Origin: AWTP1-13 sp041288195
Lineage (GTDB): Bacteria; Pseudomonadota; Alphaproteobacteria; Rhizobiales; Hyphomicrobiaceae
NCBI GenBank assembly: GCA_041288195.1
Contig: JBGGME010000020.1
Span: forward strand, 1 to 5,618
Length of the DNA stretch: 5,618 bases
Direction of reading: 5' to 3'
Shown here piece by piece: positions 1-5,618 of this stretch. A program made the translations under genes and the position numbers. Numbering within the stretch: the stretch's first letter is position 1; every line of letters begins with the position of its first letter. The notes under the pieces were generated by a model that ran no database searches, had not been told where the DNA came from, and worked only from the letters and a program-made list of their open reading frames with translations.

Positions 1-34
1 ACGGAACGTGTCCCCGTCACAGGGATCACAATAG

Positions 35-253
35 TTAGGGGATCTCGTTCATTGGGATGGTGAACTTATGGCTCTTACCCGCATGGACTACCATGTGGCG
101 CTTACCACCCTTGCCAATTTCACATGTCACATGAACGTTGAAGAATCCATGGCGTACCCCCTCTTTCACTTCATGCGCGAGCCGGTCAAGTGCCGCCTGT
201 AGTTGCGCCCCCACACTTGGACCATCAACGCCATTCATGGACTCTACCCGCAC
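35..253 (-). CDS. Small hypothetical protein downstream of the ImmA-like peptidase
   Basis: A 72-residue protein that I do not recognise. The first half (about residues 12-35) is predicted to be one helix rich in Ala, Leu and charged residues. The second half (about 36-70) looks like short beta strands, with alternating residues in HGFFNVHVTCEIG and a basic turn GKGGKRH, then AGKSHKFTIP. There is no signal peptide or membrane segment, and one Cys (about residue 44). It lies 80 nt after the peptidase gene on the same strand, so it may be the third gene of that operon. However, a candidate promoter and an exact dyad lie in the gap. The start is uncertain. The listed one is GTG at 251-253, with a weak AGG 9 nt upstream; ATG at 236-238 would give 67 residues. 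That it is a real gene is inferred from position, strand and protein-like composition. By context it could be a target, antidote or accessory factor of the regulator-peptidase pair, but nothing in the sequence proves a function. Confidence 0.62.
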   Translation of the reverse strand: MRVESMNGVDGPSVGAQLQAALDRLAHEVKEGVRHGFFNVHVTCEIGKGGKRHMVVHAGKSHKFTIPMNEIP

Positions 254-254
254 A

Positions 255-299
255 GTGTGTTACCTGTCACCTTATCAGTTAACACACGCAACTCAGCAA
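255..299 (-). promoter_or_regulatory. Candidate promoter with bracketing 8-bp inverted repeat, before the small gene
   Basis: Reading the minus strand, a TTGCTG hexamer (294-299) and a GATAAG hexamer (271-276) are 17 nt apart. The first three bases of the -35 and the central ATAA of the -10 match the sigma-70 consensus. An exact inverted repeat, GTGTGTTA at 255-262 and TAACACAC at 280-287 on the plus strand, has 17 nt between its arms. One arm falls in the -35/-10 spacer and the other just past the -10, around the expected transcription start near 264. This geometry suits a repressor operator. The neighbouring XRE regulator is the obvious candidate binder, but that is inference. I saw no second copy of the arms near the regulator's own start. 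Confidence 0.4.
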
Positions 300-333
300 G
301 ACAAGGAGGCGTCGCGAGGTCGTGTCGAGTTAT

Positions 334-1110
334 TCAGGGAAGAATGAGACCAAGCTTGCGCAGGCGAATCCGCATCGCACGTCGGGAGGCGCGAAACTCT
401 CCCGCAATGTCTGTGATCTGCCTTTCGAGCGCGCGACGCGCGACGCGATTTGCTGACACCCCGCGGGCGCGACCGACCTCAGGGAGAGAGAGCCGCAACT
501 CAGGCTCGACACTCTGGGGATCCTCTACGAAAACCGGATCGGAGTTGCCGAATTTGTGCTGCCATACAGCTTGGACTAACGCCCTAGGCATTAGTAAGCA
601 GGCCGCAAACTCGTTTGCCTGGAACTCCATGCGGGTACGCGCCTCACGCTGCTGGCGCATGCCATAACTTTGCTTGCTTGAGCCAACTTGCAGGTCCTGA
701 GACCGGCACACCACGGGCGATGGATGCTCCAATAGTAAAAGTGGCTCGGCCGAGGTTGCCACGATCTGGGGTCGGTGCAACTGCCAATGCCCAATCTCAT
801 GTCCGATGCTGAAGTAGTACCGCCCTTCAACCTCTGGGTTCTCTACTGGATCGAGGCTTTCGTCTACCCGGATTTCCCGCTCCTCGATCCAAAGTGCCGC
901 CAGAATGTCGACCCGTCCCGCAATTCGCGGGACACCGAATCGAGCATGACGGTCATCCATATGGAGCCCGAGCCCTAAGAAATAGAGGATCTCGTCATCG
1001 AGAGGGACAGGCGGCTGCAGGATTGGTCGTCGTGCTCGGTTGAATGAATCCAGGAGTGAATCTGCACTTTTCTCGATTTCGGCCTCGGTGAGGTATGGCA
1101 CTTCGATCAT
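334..1110 (-). CDS. ImmA/IrrE family (COG2856, DUF955) zinc metallopeptidase
   Basis: A 258-residue protein with the gluzincin-like motif HEIGH at residues 104-108, inside YYFSIGHEIGHWQLH. His104 and His108 should bind zinc, and Glu105 should be the catalytic base. The downstream family block EFQANEFAACLLMP (162-175) supplies the third ligand, probably Glu162. A Cys-Arg pair at 135-136 in the region between the two blocks also fits relatives. The C-terminal stretch from about 233, with FRASRRAMRIRL and KLGLI, resembles the small helical tail common in ImmA-like proteins. There is no signal peptide, so it should act in the cytoplasm. Known members (ImmA of ICEBs1, IrrE/PprI of Deinococcus) cleave a partner XRE-type repressor on a signal. 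The gene starts 3 nt after the stop of an XRE regulator, so the two are very likely co-transcribed and translationally coupled. The start ATG at 1108-1110 has only a G-run as a possible ribosome-binding site. Its actual substrate is inferred, not shown. Confidence 0.93.
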   Translation of the reverse strand: MIEVPYLTEAEIEKSADSLLDSFNRARRPILQPPVPLDDEILYFLGLGLHMDDRHARFGVPRIAGRVDILAALWIEEREIRVDESLDPVENPEVEGRYYFSIGHEIGHWQLHRPQIVATSAEPLLLLEHPSPVVCRSQDLQVGSSKQSYGMRQQREARTRMEFQANEFAACLLMPRALVQAVWQHKFGNSDPVFVEDPQSVEPELRLSLPEVGRARGVSANRVARRALERQITDIAGEFRASRRAMRIRLRKLGLILP

Positions 1111-1113
1111 AGT

Positions 1114-1545
1114 CTAACCCCCGCGCGGGCGCCCCCCTCCTCCCCGCGGCTTTGCTGTCGGTGACCGTTTGCCCTCTCGATCGCCGGAGCTGCCTTGGTG
1201 CGAATCGCGAAGCCGCTTCTCCATTGCTAATAGCTTATCGTCGGGCACACTCCTAGCCGTTCTCAGGATGCTGGCCATGGTCGTCGGGCGCTCACGGATG
1301 ATTTCCGCAAGATCGGACGACACCTTGCCGGCAAGCGCGAGAAGCTCATCTGAGTTGACGCCAAGAAGGGCCGCCGTCTCCTTGACCCGGCTCTCAGCCG
1401 GCGGCGGTAACTCGTCCCGTTCGACTTTGGAGATGTAGGTGGGAGATACACCCAGCATTTTGGCGAAAACTCTGAGACCTATCTCGAGTTCCTCTCTCCT
1501 TGCCCGTGTGGCCGAGCCGTACGTTCCCTGTTTCCGCCGTGCCAC
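1114..1545 (-). CDS. XRE-family helix-turn-helix transcriptional regulator
   Basis: A 143-residue DNA-binding protein when started at the GTG at 1543-1545. That start has an AAGAGG ribosome-binding site at 1554-1559 with an 8-nt spacer, and it places the domain a few residues from the N-terminus as in relatives. An in-frame ATG (1618-1620) or TTG (1621-1623) would add about 25 residues without a good ribosome-binding site. The XRE helix-turn-helix spans about residues 13-70: LRVFAKMLGVSPTYISKVER is the turn and recognition helix, followed by LPPPAE and the LGVNSDELLALAGKV block typical of peptidase-linked XRE proteins. Residues 80-117 are helical, perhaps for dimerisation or as the cleavage region. 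The last 30 residues are a polar tail ending in a Gly/Arg-rich run (PRGGGGRPRGG), which looks disordered. Paired with the downstream ImmA-like peptidase, it is probably an autorepressor of the operon that the peptidase inactivates. This role is inferred from the pairing. Confidence 0.9.
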   Translation of the reverse strand: MARRKQGTYGSATRARREELEIGLRVFAKMLGVSPTYISKVERDELPPPAESRVKETAALLGVNSDELLALAGKVSSDLAEIIRERPTTMASILRTARSVPDDKLLAMEKRLRDSHQGSSGDREGKRSPTAKPRGGGGRPRGG

Positions 1546-1966
1546 AATACGAACCTCTTGTTTAGTCTTTCCTACACAGTTGACAATAAAGGCCAATGAT
1601 TGATTAAGCCCTGGCTCCATCAAAATCTCGGTGTGGCCGATTTGCTACGACTCCTGCGGCGCAGAATCTCCACCAAGTTGCCCGCTCTTGCGGAGTGCAC
1701 GTGAGCCGCGAGCGACGGTGGATCTGAGACAGAAGACACATTGTCAGGGTCGAAGTTTTGGCCCTGTGGACCGACGGGGGTTCAATCCAACCCCAGCTTG
1801 AGAGGAAACGACTTTACAACAAATGACAGAAGATGGGTTCGAAACGCATCCAGGAAGGGCAGCCACGAAATCAATAATTAAGTCGGCAGCCCTCGCTCTT
1901 GTCCTCTCGCTGTCCTCATCTGAGCTCCGTTTGATGTGGTCAGCAGTGCGAAATCGAGTGCATGGC
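1546..1966. other. Gene-free stretch with clustered stem-loops between the XRE gene and the GMC gene
   Basis: I see no convincing protein gene in these 421 bases. The left end should contain the XRE promoter. The bases TGACAA at 1581-1586 read TTGTCA on the minus strand and overlap a perfect TTGACA on the plus strand (1580-1585), so two -35-like boxes lie back to back. Only weak -10 partners follow either one. Four short inverted repeats follow: 1639-1668 (GATT and TGC pairing with GCA and AATC, one bulged base); 1683-1714 (5 bp plus 4 bp with a 2-nt bulge and a 12-nt loop); 1745-1766 (7 pairs including one G-T, 8-nt loop); and 1777-1794 (exact 6-bp arms GGGGTT/AACCCC, 6-nt loop). None is followed by a T-run. 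The change from moderate to high GC lies at the right end of this stretch, near the GMC stop codon. An attachment site or a small RNA could be here, but neither is shown. Confidence 0.45.
1554..1559 (-). promoter_or_regulatory. Ribosome-binding site that fixes the XRE start
   Basis: On the minus strand this reads AAGAGG, 8 nt before a GTG codon (1543-1545). It is the only well-placed Shine-Dalgarno match near the N-terminus of the regulator, and it supports the shorter 143-residue form over starts at 1620 or 1623. Confidence 0.6.
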
Positions 1967-3583
1967 CTAGGCGCGGGCGTCCTCCAGGATCATGGCGGAG
2001 GCCTTCTCGGCGATCATCAGGGTCGGCGAGTTGGTGTTGCCGGACGTGATGGTGGGCATCACCGAGGCGTCTGCCACGCGCAGGCCGGCAAGGCCGCGCA
2101 CCTTGAGCCGCGGGTCGACGACGGCCGCGTCGTCGCTGCCCATCCGCGCGGTCCCGACCGGGTGAAAGATGGTGGTGGAGATGTCGCCGGCGGCCTTGGC
2201 GAGCTGCTCGTCGTTCTGGAAGTCGAGGCCCGGCCTGAACTCCTCGGGGCGATATTTCGCGAGCGCCGGCATGGAGACGATGTTGCGGGTGACGCGGATG
2301 GCCTCGGCGGCGACGTGGCGGTCCTCGGCCGTGGAGAGATAGTTGGGCCGGATCTCGGGATGGGCGGCGGGATCGGGCGAGGTGATGCGCACTGAGCCGC
2401 GGCTGGTCGGGCGCACGTTGGCGACGCTCGCGGTGAAGGCCGGGAACGGGTCGAGCGGCTCGCCGAACTTCGGCAGCGTCAGCGGCTGGATGTGGTACTG
2501 CAGGTTCGGCGTCTCGCGCTCGGGGTCCGACTTGACGAAGGCGCCGAGCTGGGACGGCGCCATGGTCATCGGCCCGCGCCGCGTGAAGACGTACTGGGCG
2601 GCGAAGCCCGCGCGCTGCACGAGGCTCTGGTAGCGCTCGTTCATGGTCTTGACGCCCGAGACCTTGTAGGCGCAGCGGATCTGCAGGTGGTCCTGCAGGT
2701 TCTCGCCGACGCCCGCAAGCTCGTGCTTCACGTCGATGCCGAAGGGCTGCAACACCTTGCCCGCGCCGATGCCGGAGAGCTGCATGATCTGCGGGCTGCC
2801 GATGGCGCCAGCCGCCAGGATCACCTCGCGCCGCGCCGTGAGCGTGCGCTGGGCGCCGTTCTGGCGCATGAGGAGGCCCGTCACGCGCTTGCCCTCGAGC
2901 AGCAACCGCTCGACCACCGCGTGCGTCTCGACCTTCAGGTTCTTCCGGTGCAGCACCGGCCGCAGGAAGCCCTTGGACGTGTTCCAGCGGATGCCGGTCT
3001 TCTGGTTGACGTGGAAGTAGCCGCAGCCCTCGTTGTCGCCGCGGTTGAAGTCGTCGACCTTGGGAATGCCGGCCTCGGCCGCAGCCTCGCGGAAGGCGTC
3101 GAGGATCTCCCAGCGGATGCGAGGGTGCTCGATGCGCCATTCCCCGCCGCGGGCATGCAGGCCCTCGAAGGCGTCGGGCTCGACCGCCCATTGGTCCTGG
3201 TGCCTCTTGAAGTAGGGCAGCACGTCCTCCCAGGCCCAGCCGGGGTTGCCCATCTGCCGCCACAGGTCGTAGTCGCGCGCCTGCCCGCGCATATAGATCA
3301 TGCCGTTGATGGAGGAGCAGCCGCCGAGCACACGCCCGCGCGGGTAGTTGAGGCTGCGGCCGTTGAGGCCCGGTTCCTCCGCCGTCTTGAAGCCCCAGTC
3401 GGTGCGCGGGTTGCCCATCAGGTAGAGGTAGCCGACGGGAATATGGATCCAGTGGTAGTTGTCCTTGCCACCGGCCTCGAGCAGCGCCACGCGGGCGCCC
3501 GCATCGGCCGACAGCCGGTTGGCGAGCAGGCAGCCGGCGGTCCCTGCACCAACCACGATGTAGTCGTAAGTGTCCTCTGGCAT
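1967..3583 (-). CDS. GMC-family FAD-dependent oxidoreductase (choline/alcohol dehydrogenase-like)
   Basis: A 538-residue flavoenzyme, the usual length for bacterial GMC dehydrogenases, that oxidises an alcohol group with FAD. The FAD-binding Rossmann motif GAGTAG is at residues 12-17, with the ribose-binding acidic residue in LLEAGG (Glu36). GMC signature 1 lies around 82-105 (RGRVLGGCSSINGMIYMRG) and signature 2 at 259-273 (GAIGSPQIMQLSGIG). The C-terminal active-site His is in FHPVGTARMG (His474), and its partner Asn is in the SGNTNSPT block (Asn518). No signal peptide is seen, so it is probably cytoplasmic or membrane-associated. The ATG at 3581-3583 is chosen because GGGAG precedes it and the Rossmann fold then starts at residue 9; a GTG at 3614-3616 would add 11 residues. 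The closest named relatives are BetA-type choline dehydrogenases and AlkJ-type alcohol dehydrogenases. No betaine pathway gene is adjacent, so the substrate is unknown and I give no symbol. Confidence 0.95.
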   Translation of the reverse strand: MPEDTYDYIVVGAGTAGCLLANRLSADAGARVALLEAGGKDNYHWIHIPVGYLYLMGNPRTDWGFKTAEEPGLNGRSLNYPRGRVLGGCSSINGMIYMRGQARDYDLWRQMGNPGWAWEDVLPYFKRHQDQWAVEPDAFEGLHARGGEWRIEHPRIRWEILDAFREAAAEAGIPKVDDFNRGDNEGCGYFHVNQKTGIRWNTSKGFLRPVLHRKNLKVETHAVVERLLLEGKRVTGLLMRQNGAQRTLTARREVILAAGAIGSPQIMQLSGIGAGKVLQPFGIDVKHELAGVGENLQDHLQIRCAYKVSGVKTMNERYQSLVQRAGFAAQYVFTRRGPMTMAPSQLGAFVKSDPERETPNLQYHIQPLTLPKFGEPLDPFPAFTASVANVRPTSRGSVRITSPDPAAHPEIRPNYLSTAEDRHVAAEAIRVTRNIVSMPALAKYRPEEFRPGLDFQNDEQLAKAAGDISTTIFHPVGTARMGSDDAAVVDPRLKVRGLAGLRVADASVMPTITSGNTNSPTLMIAEKASAMILEDARA

Positions 3584-3646
3584 CGCTCTCCCGCCCCGGG
3601 CCGCTTTTCGCCCCACCCTAATCCGCCAGGGCCGGGAGGCAAACGG

Positions 3647-4069
3647 CTATAGCTTGAAGCGCGCGATCTCCGCGTCGATCGGCGCCAGCTCCCGGTCGAC
3701 GTCGAAGGCGGGACGACAGCCCTTCGTCACCATCCAGCCGTGCAAGGCCTTCATATGCGCGCGCGCGCGCTCGTACTCGTCGAGATGAGCCAGGCCCTTG
3801 TTGTCGGCGCCGAACCATCGGCCCCAGGCCAATGCGAGGGTGGGCGGCTCGTTGCCCTTCTCCCACTCGGCATACCAGGGGAGGTTCTTGAGGGTCTGCA
3901 GACGGCTCAGCAGGTCCTTGGAGAGCTGGTTGCAGTCCATGGCGAGCTCGCGCGGCTCCAGCACGTAGTGCCCGTCCTCCTGGTAGCCGACGTCCGGGCT
4001 GGCGCAGGCCGACGCCGTTGCAATTGCGACCAGAATCGCCACAACGCGCGTGATCCTCGTGCGCCGCAT
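3647..4069 (-). CDS. Putative lipoprotein of unknown function
   Basis: A 140-residue protein with a basic N-terminus (MRRTRITR), a hydrophobic segment (residues 9-19) and a lipobox-like ATASAC ending at Cys22. This fits a type II signal peptide, although the -3 position is Ala rather than the more usual Leu. The mature part carries two more Cys residues (Cys46 in MDCNQL and Cys118 in TKGCRP), which could form a disulfide in the periplasm. It is mostly helical, with a Trp-rich centre (WYAEWEKG, then WGRWFG). I do not recognise the family. The start is taken at ATG 4067-4069, preceded by a G-rich stretch containing GGAG very close to it; a TTG at 4082-4084 would add five residues. It lies 63 nt upstream of the GMC gene on the same strand and could be co-transcribed with it. 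On the other side it is divergent from the transporter operon. Confidence 0.75.
   Translation of the reverse strand: MRRTRITRVVAILVAIATASACASPDVGYQEDGHYVLEPRELAMDCNQLSKDLLSRLQTLKNLPWYAEWEKGNEPPTLALAWGRWFGADNKGLAHLDEYERARAHMKALHGWMVTKGCRPAFDVDRELAPIDAEIARFKL
3757..3770. repeat. (GC)7 dinucleotide run inside the lipoprotein gene
   Basis: Fourteen bases of uninterrupted alternating GC fall in the codons for the ERARAH part of the putative lipoprotein. A run of this kind may be prone to slippage. The frame is open through it, so no mutation is visible here. Confidence 0.85.
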
Positions 4070-4252
4070 GTGCTCCGCCCCCAAACAGTGCCGGTCTCAG
4101 CACACCCAAAGCATGCGGCAAGATGTTGGCAGCGCGCCACAGAATGATCGGCCGCCGCGCGAGGCGGCGTTGTCGCATTGACCCCAGGCGGCGCGGACGC
4201 CAGAGAGTGGCGCGCGCGTGCGCACCCTGCCCGCCGCTTCATCCGAGGCCCC
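4070..4252. promoter_or_regulatory. Divergent intergenic region between the lipoprotein and transporter genes
   Basis: These 183 bases separate two genes that point away from each other, so the promoters for both sides should lie here. I could not find a clear -35/-10 pair for either direction. The only clear structure is an exact 6-bp inverted repeat, GCCGCC (4151-4156) and GGCGGC (4163-4168), with a 6-nt loop. No T-run follows it, so it is not a standard terminator; it could sit in the transporter leader. The transporter's ribosome-binding site is probably the GAGG about 5 nt before its ATG. Confidence 0.45.
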
Positions 4253-5173
4253 ATGGCGACTGCCGCACCCCAGGTGCACAACCGCACGCTGATGGGCATC
4301 CTCTTCATGTGCCTGGCGAGCTCGCTGTTTCCCGTCATGAACGGGCTGGTGCAGGTGCTGAGCGCGCGCTACCCCTCCGAGCAGCTGGTGTGGGCGCGGG
4401 TGGTCTCGCACCTGGTGTTCATCCTGGCGCTGTTCAGCCCCCACTTCGGCATCGTCACCCTCGTGCGCACCACGCAGCTGCGCTGGCAGGTGCTGCGCTC
4501 TGTGGTCCTGCTGACATCGACCTTCCTTTTCTTCAACGGGGTCAAGCACCTGGAGCTCGCCAAGGCCGCCTCCATCAGCTTCACGTCCCCGTTCATGGTG
4601 GCGCTGATCGCCTGGCCGATGCTGGGCGAGCGCATGACGCTTGGCCGCCTGGCTGCCATCGTGACGGCGTTCACGGGCGTGCTGATCGTCATCCGGCCGG
4701 GCAGCGACGTGTTCCACTGGGCCTCGCTGCTGATCGTCGGCAGCTCCGCCTGCTACGCGCTCTACCAGGTGGTGACGCGCCGCGTCGCCGGCCACGACCT
4801 TCCCGAGACCTCCGCCGTCTACAGCGCGCTCGTCGGCACGCTGGTCATGACCATGCTGATGCCGTTCGTGTGGACCGACATCCACTCCTGGGCCGATGCC
4901 GCGCTGCTTTTTTCCCTCGGCATCCTTGGCGGTCTCGGCCACTACTTCGTCGCTCGCGCCATGACCTGCGGGCAAGCCAACGTGATCGCACCGTTCGGCT
5001 ATTGGCAGATGGTGGGCTCCGTGATCGTGGGCTTCCTGGTCTCGGGGCTGCTGCCGGATCTGTCGACCTGGATCGGCGCCGGCATCATCATCTCCGCCGG
5101 CCTCTACATCGCCTGGCGCGAGACGCGGGCGCGGCCTGCCGCCGGCGCCACGGGTGGCGCCGCCAGACCGTAG
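4253..5173 (+). CDS. EamA/DMT-superfamily transporter
   Basis: A 306-residue inner-membrane protein with about ten hydrophobic helices, roughly at residues 12-34, 44-63, 78-97, 104-122, 131-149, 155-174, 187-207, 216-237, 244-266 and 272-289. This is the length and layout of the drug/metabolite transporter superfamily with two EamA repeats. Family marks in the first repeat are the SPFMVALIAWPMLGERMT stretch (112-129), with LGE after helix 4, and GVLIVIRPG (142-150) after helix 5. The matching second-repeat part is the APFGYWQMVGSV stretch (about 246-257), ending in a cytoplasmic Arg/Ala/Gly-rich tail. Members export or import small metabolites, amino acids or nucleotide-related compounds, and the substrate cannot be read from the sequence. 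The ATG at 4253 is preferred for its nearby GAGG; a TTG at 4178 would add 25 residues of unlikely, Arg-rich sequence. It is probably co-transcribed with the DUF1304 gene that starts 46 nt downstream. Confidence 0.93.
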   Translation: MATAAPQVHNRTLMGILFMCLASSLFPVMNGLVQVLSARYPSEQLVWARVVSHLVFILALFSPHFGIVTLVRTTQLRWQVLRSVVLLTSTFLFFNGVKHLELAKAASISFTSPFMVALIAWPMLGERMTLGRLAAIVTAFTGVLIVIRPGSDVFHWASLLIVGSSACYALYQVVTRRVAGHDLPETSAVYSALVGTLVMTMLMPFVWTDIHSWADAALLFSLGILGGLGHYFVARAMTCGQANVIAPFGYWQMVGSVIVGFLVSGLLPDLSTWIGAGIIISAGLYIAWRETRARPAAGATGGAARP

Positions 5174-5205
5174 CCGGGCGAAGGTGGTAGACATTGAGCA
5201 TGCCG

Positions 5206-5211
5206 AGGAGG
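5206..5211 (+). promoter_or_regulatory. Consensus ribosome-binding site for the DUF1304 gene
   Basis: A perfect AGGAGG lies 8 nt before the GTG at 5220-5222. It decides the start of the DUF1304 protein: the reading frame stays open further upstream, back into the transporter gene, but no comparable site precedes the earlier start codon. Confidence 0.85.
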
Positions 5212-5219
5212 GCCGCCCC

Positions 5220-5585
5220 GTGAAGATCATCGCCAATCTGCTGGTCGGCCTCGTTGCCCTGCTGCACCTGGGCTTCCTGGTGCTCGAGATGTTCCTGTGG
5301 ACAACCCCGTTCGGGCTCAGGACCTTCAACATGACGCCGGAGGTGGCCGCGTCCTCCAAGGTGCTGGCGGCCAACCAGGGTCTCTACAACGGCTTCCTGG
5401 CCGCCGGCCTCGTCTGGGGCTTGCTCGCCAGGGAAAACGGGACCGCCATCAAGGTGTTCTTCCTCGCCTGCGTGATCGTCGCCGGCATCTTCGGGGCCGC
5501 GACCGCCAAGCCCACCATCCTGTTCGTGCAGGCGCTCCCGGCAGCCCTTGCGCTGCTCGCCGTTCTTGCGTCGCGCCGCGCTTAG
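5220..5585 (+). CDS. DUF1304 family small integral membrane protein
   Basis: A 121-residue protein with four predicted membrane helices (about residues 4-24, 52-70, 77-95 and 99-117). It carries the two conserved blocks I associate with DUF1304: LLHLGFLVLEMFLWTTP near the N-terminus, followed by KVLAANQGLYNGFLAAG at about 48-63, with ANQGLYN being the most characteristic. The length matches the usual size of about 110-125 residues. The start is GTG, with a consensus AGGAGG 8 nt upstream. The gene lies 46 nt after the DMT transporter stop on the same strand, so the two are probably one operon. The biochemical role of the family is not established, and the link to transport is only by position. 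No terminator is visible in the 33 bases left after its stop. Confidence 0.9.
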   Translation: MKIIANLLVGLVALLHLGFLVLEMFLWTTPFGLRTFNMTPEVAASSKVLAANQGLYNGFLAAGLVWGLLARENGTAIKVFFLACVIVAGIFGAATAKPTILFVQALPAALALLAVLASRRA

Positions 5586-5618
5586 CGGGCTATCGCGCTC
5601 GGCAATGCCTCTCGGGAT

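Noticed and set aside
1..34. Possible terminator after the small gene (TCCC/GGGA hairpin)
   Set aside because: Only a 4-bp stem and no T-run on the minus strand. Too weak to call.
1640..1675. CTCCACCA end resembling the 3' end of tmRNA
   Set aside because: No T-arm pairs correctly before it and no matching 5' acceptor strand was found. A chance match.
1776..1794. tRNA T-arm-like sequence (GGGGGTTCAATCC)
   Set aside because: The loop TTCAATC fits the T-loop consensus, but only the two outer pairs of a 5-bp T-stem form, and no acceptor, D or anticodon arm is found upstream. It is better explained as the 6-bp GGGGTT/AACCCC hairpin.
1830..1855. Second T-arm-like sequence (GGGTTCGAAACGC)
   Set aside because: Position 60 of the loop is a purine, the stem has a mismatch, and no matching 5' acceptor strand lies at the right distance. 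Not a tRNA or a clear tRNA remnant.
1823..2395. Plus-strand open frame of 190 codons starting in the gene-free stretch
   Set aside because: Most of it runs antisense through the GMC C-terminus. The first 48 codons have no recognisable feature and no good ribosome-binding site.
2492..3652. Long plus-strand open frame of 386 codons opposite the GMC gene
   Set aside because: The GMC protein on the minus strand has all its family motifs. The plus-strand frame is Ala/Val/Arg-rich without any domain, an effect of high GC on the opposite strand.
4097..5374. Long minus-strand open frame of 425 codons opposite the transporter
   Set aside because: Its product is rich in His, Asp, Arg and Gln with no domain, and it lies opposite a clear ten-helix transporter. 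An antisense shadow.

Overview
The window holds two parts that differ in base composition. Bases 1 to about 1960 are moderate in GC: two 60-base rows I counted by hand gave 50% (61-120) and 42% (1561-1620). From about 1967 onward the DNA is strongly GC-rich; row 2761-2820 gave 73%. The right part looks like ordinary chromosome of a GC-rich proteobacterium, most likely an alphaproteobacterium. That assignment rests on protein style and composition, not on a marker gene. The left part looks like an acquired accessory module, although no integrase, IS or attachment site is visible.

Left part, all on the minus strand and read from right to left: an XRE-type helix-turn-helix regulator (1114-1545), an ImmA/IrrE-type zinc metallopeptidase (334-1110) starting only 3 nt after the regulator's stop, and a 72-residue protein of unknown function (35-253). 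A regulator next to a COG2856-type peptidase is a known arrangement. The peptidase is expected to cut or inactivate the regulator (or another target) on a signal, and such pairs have been predicted to behave like toxin-antitoxin or phage-switch modules. Between the peptidase gene and the small gene lies an exact 8-bp inverted repeat that brackets a plausible -10 box. The small gene may therefore have its own regulated promoter.

Bases 1546-1966 hold no convincing gene. They contain four short stem-loops (1639-1794) and a perfect TTGACA hexamer at 1580-1585 pointing into them.

Right part: on the minus strand, a probable lipoprotein of unknown function (3647-4069), followed by a GMC-family FAD-dependent alcohol/choline dehydrogenase-like enzyme (1967-3583). 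Divergently, on the plus strand, an EamA/DMT-family transporter (4253-5173) and a DUF1304 membrane protein (5220-5585) form a probable two-gene operon. They share a 183-base divergent region (4070-4252) with the lipoprotein gene. No pathway links the right-hand genes clearly. The GMC enzyme lacks betB/betI-like neighbours here, so its substrate is open.

The most interesting item is the three-gene regulator-peptidase-small protein cassette with its internal dyad. The regulator-peptidase core is a known theme. The small partner and its operator are what may be undescribed.
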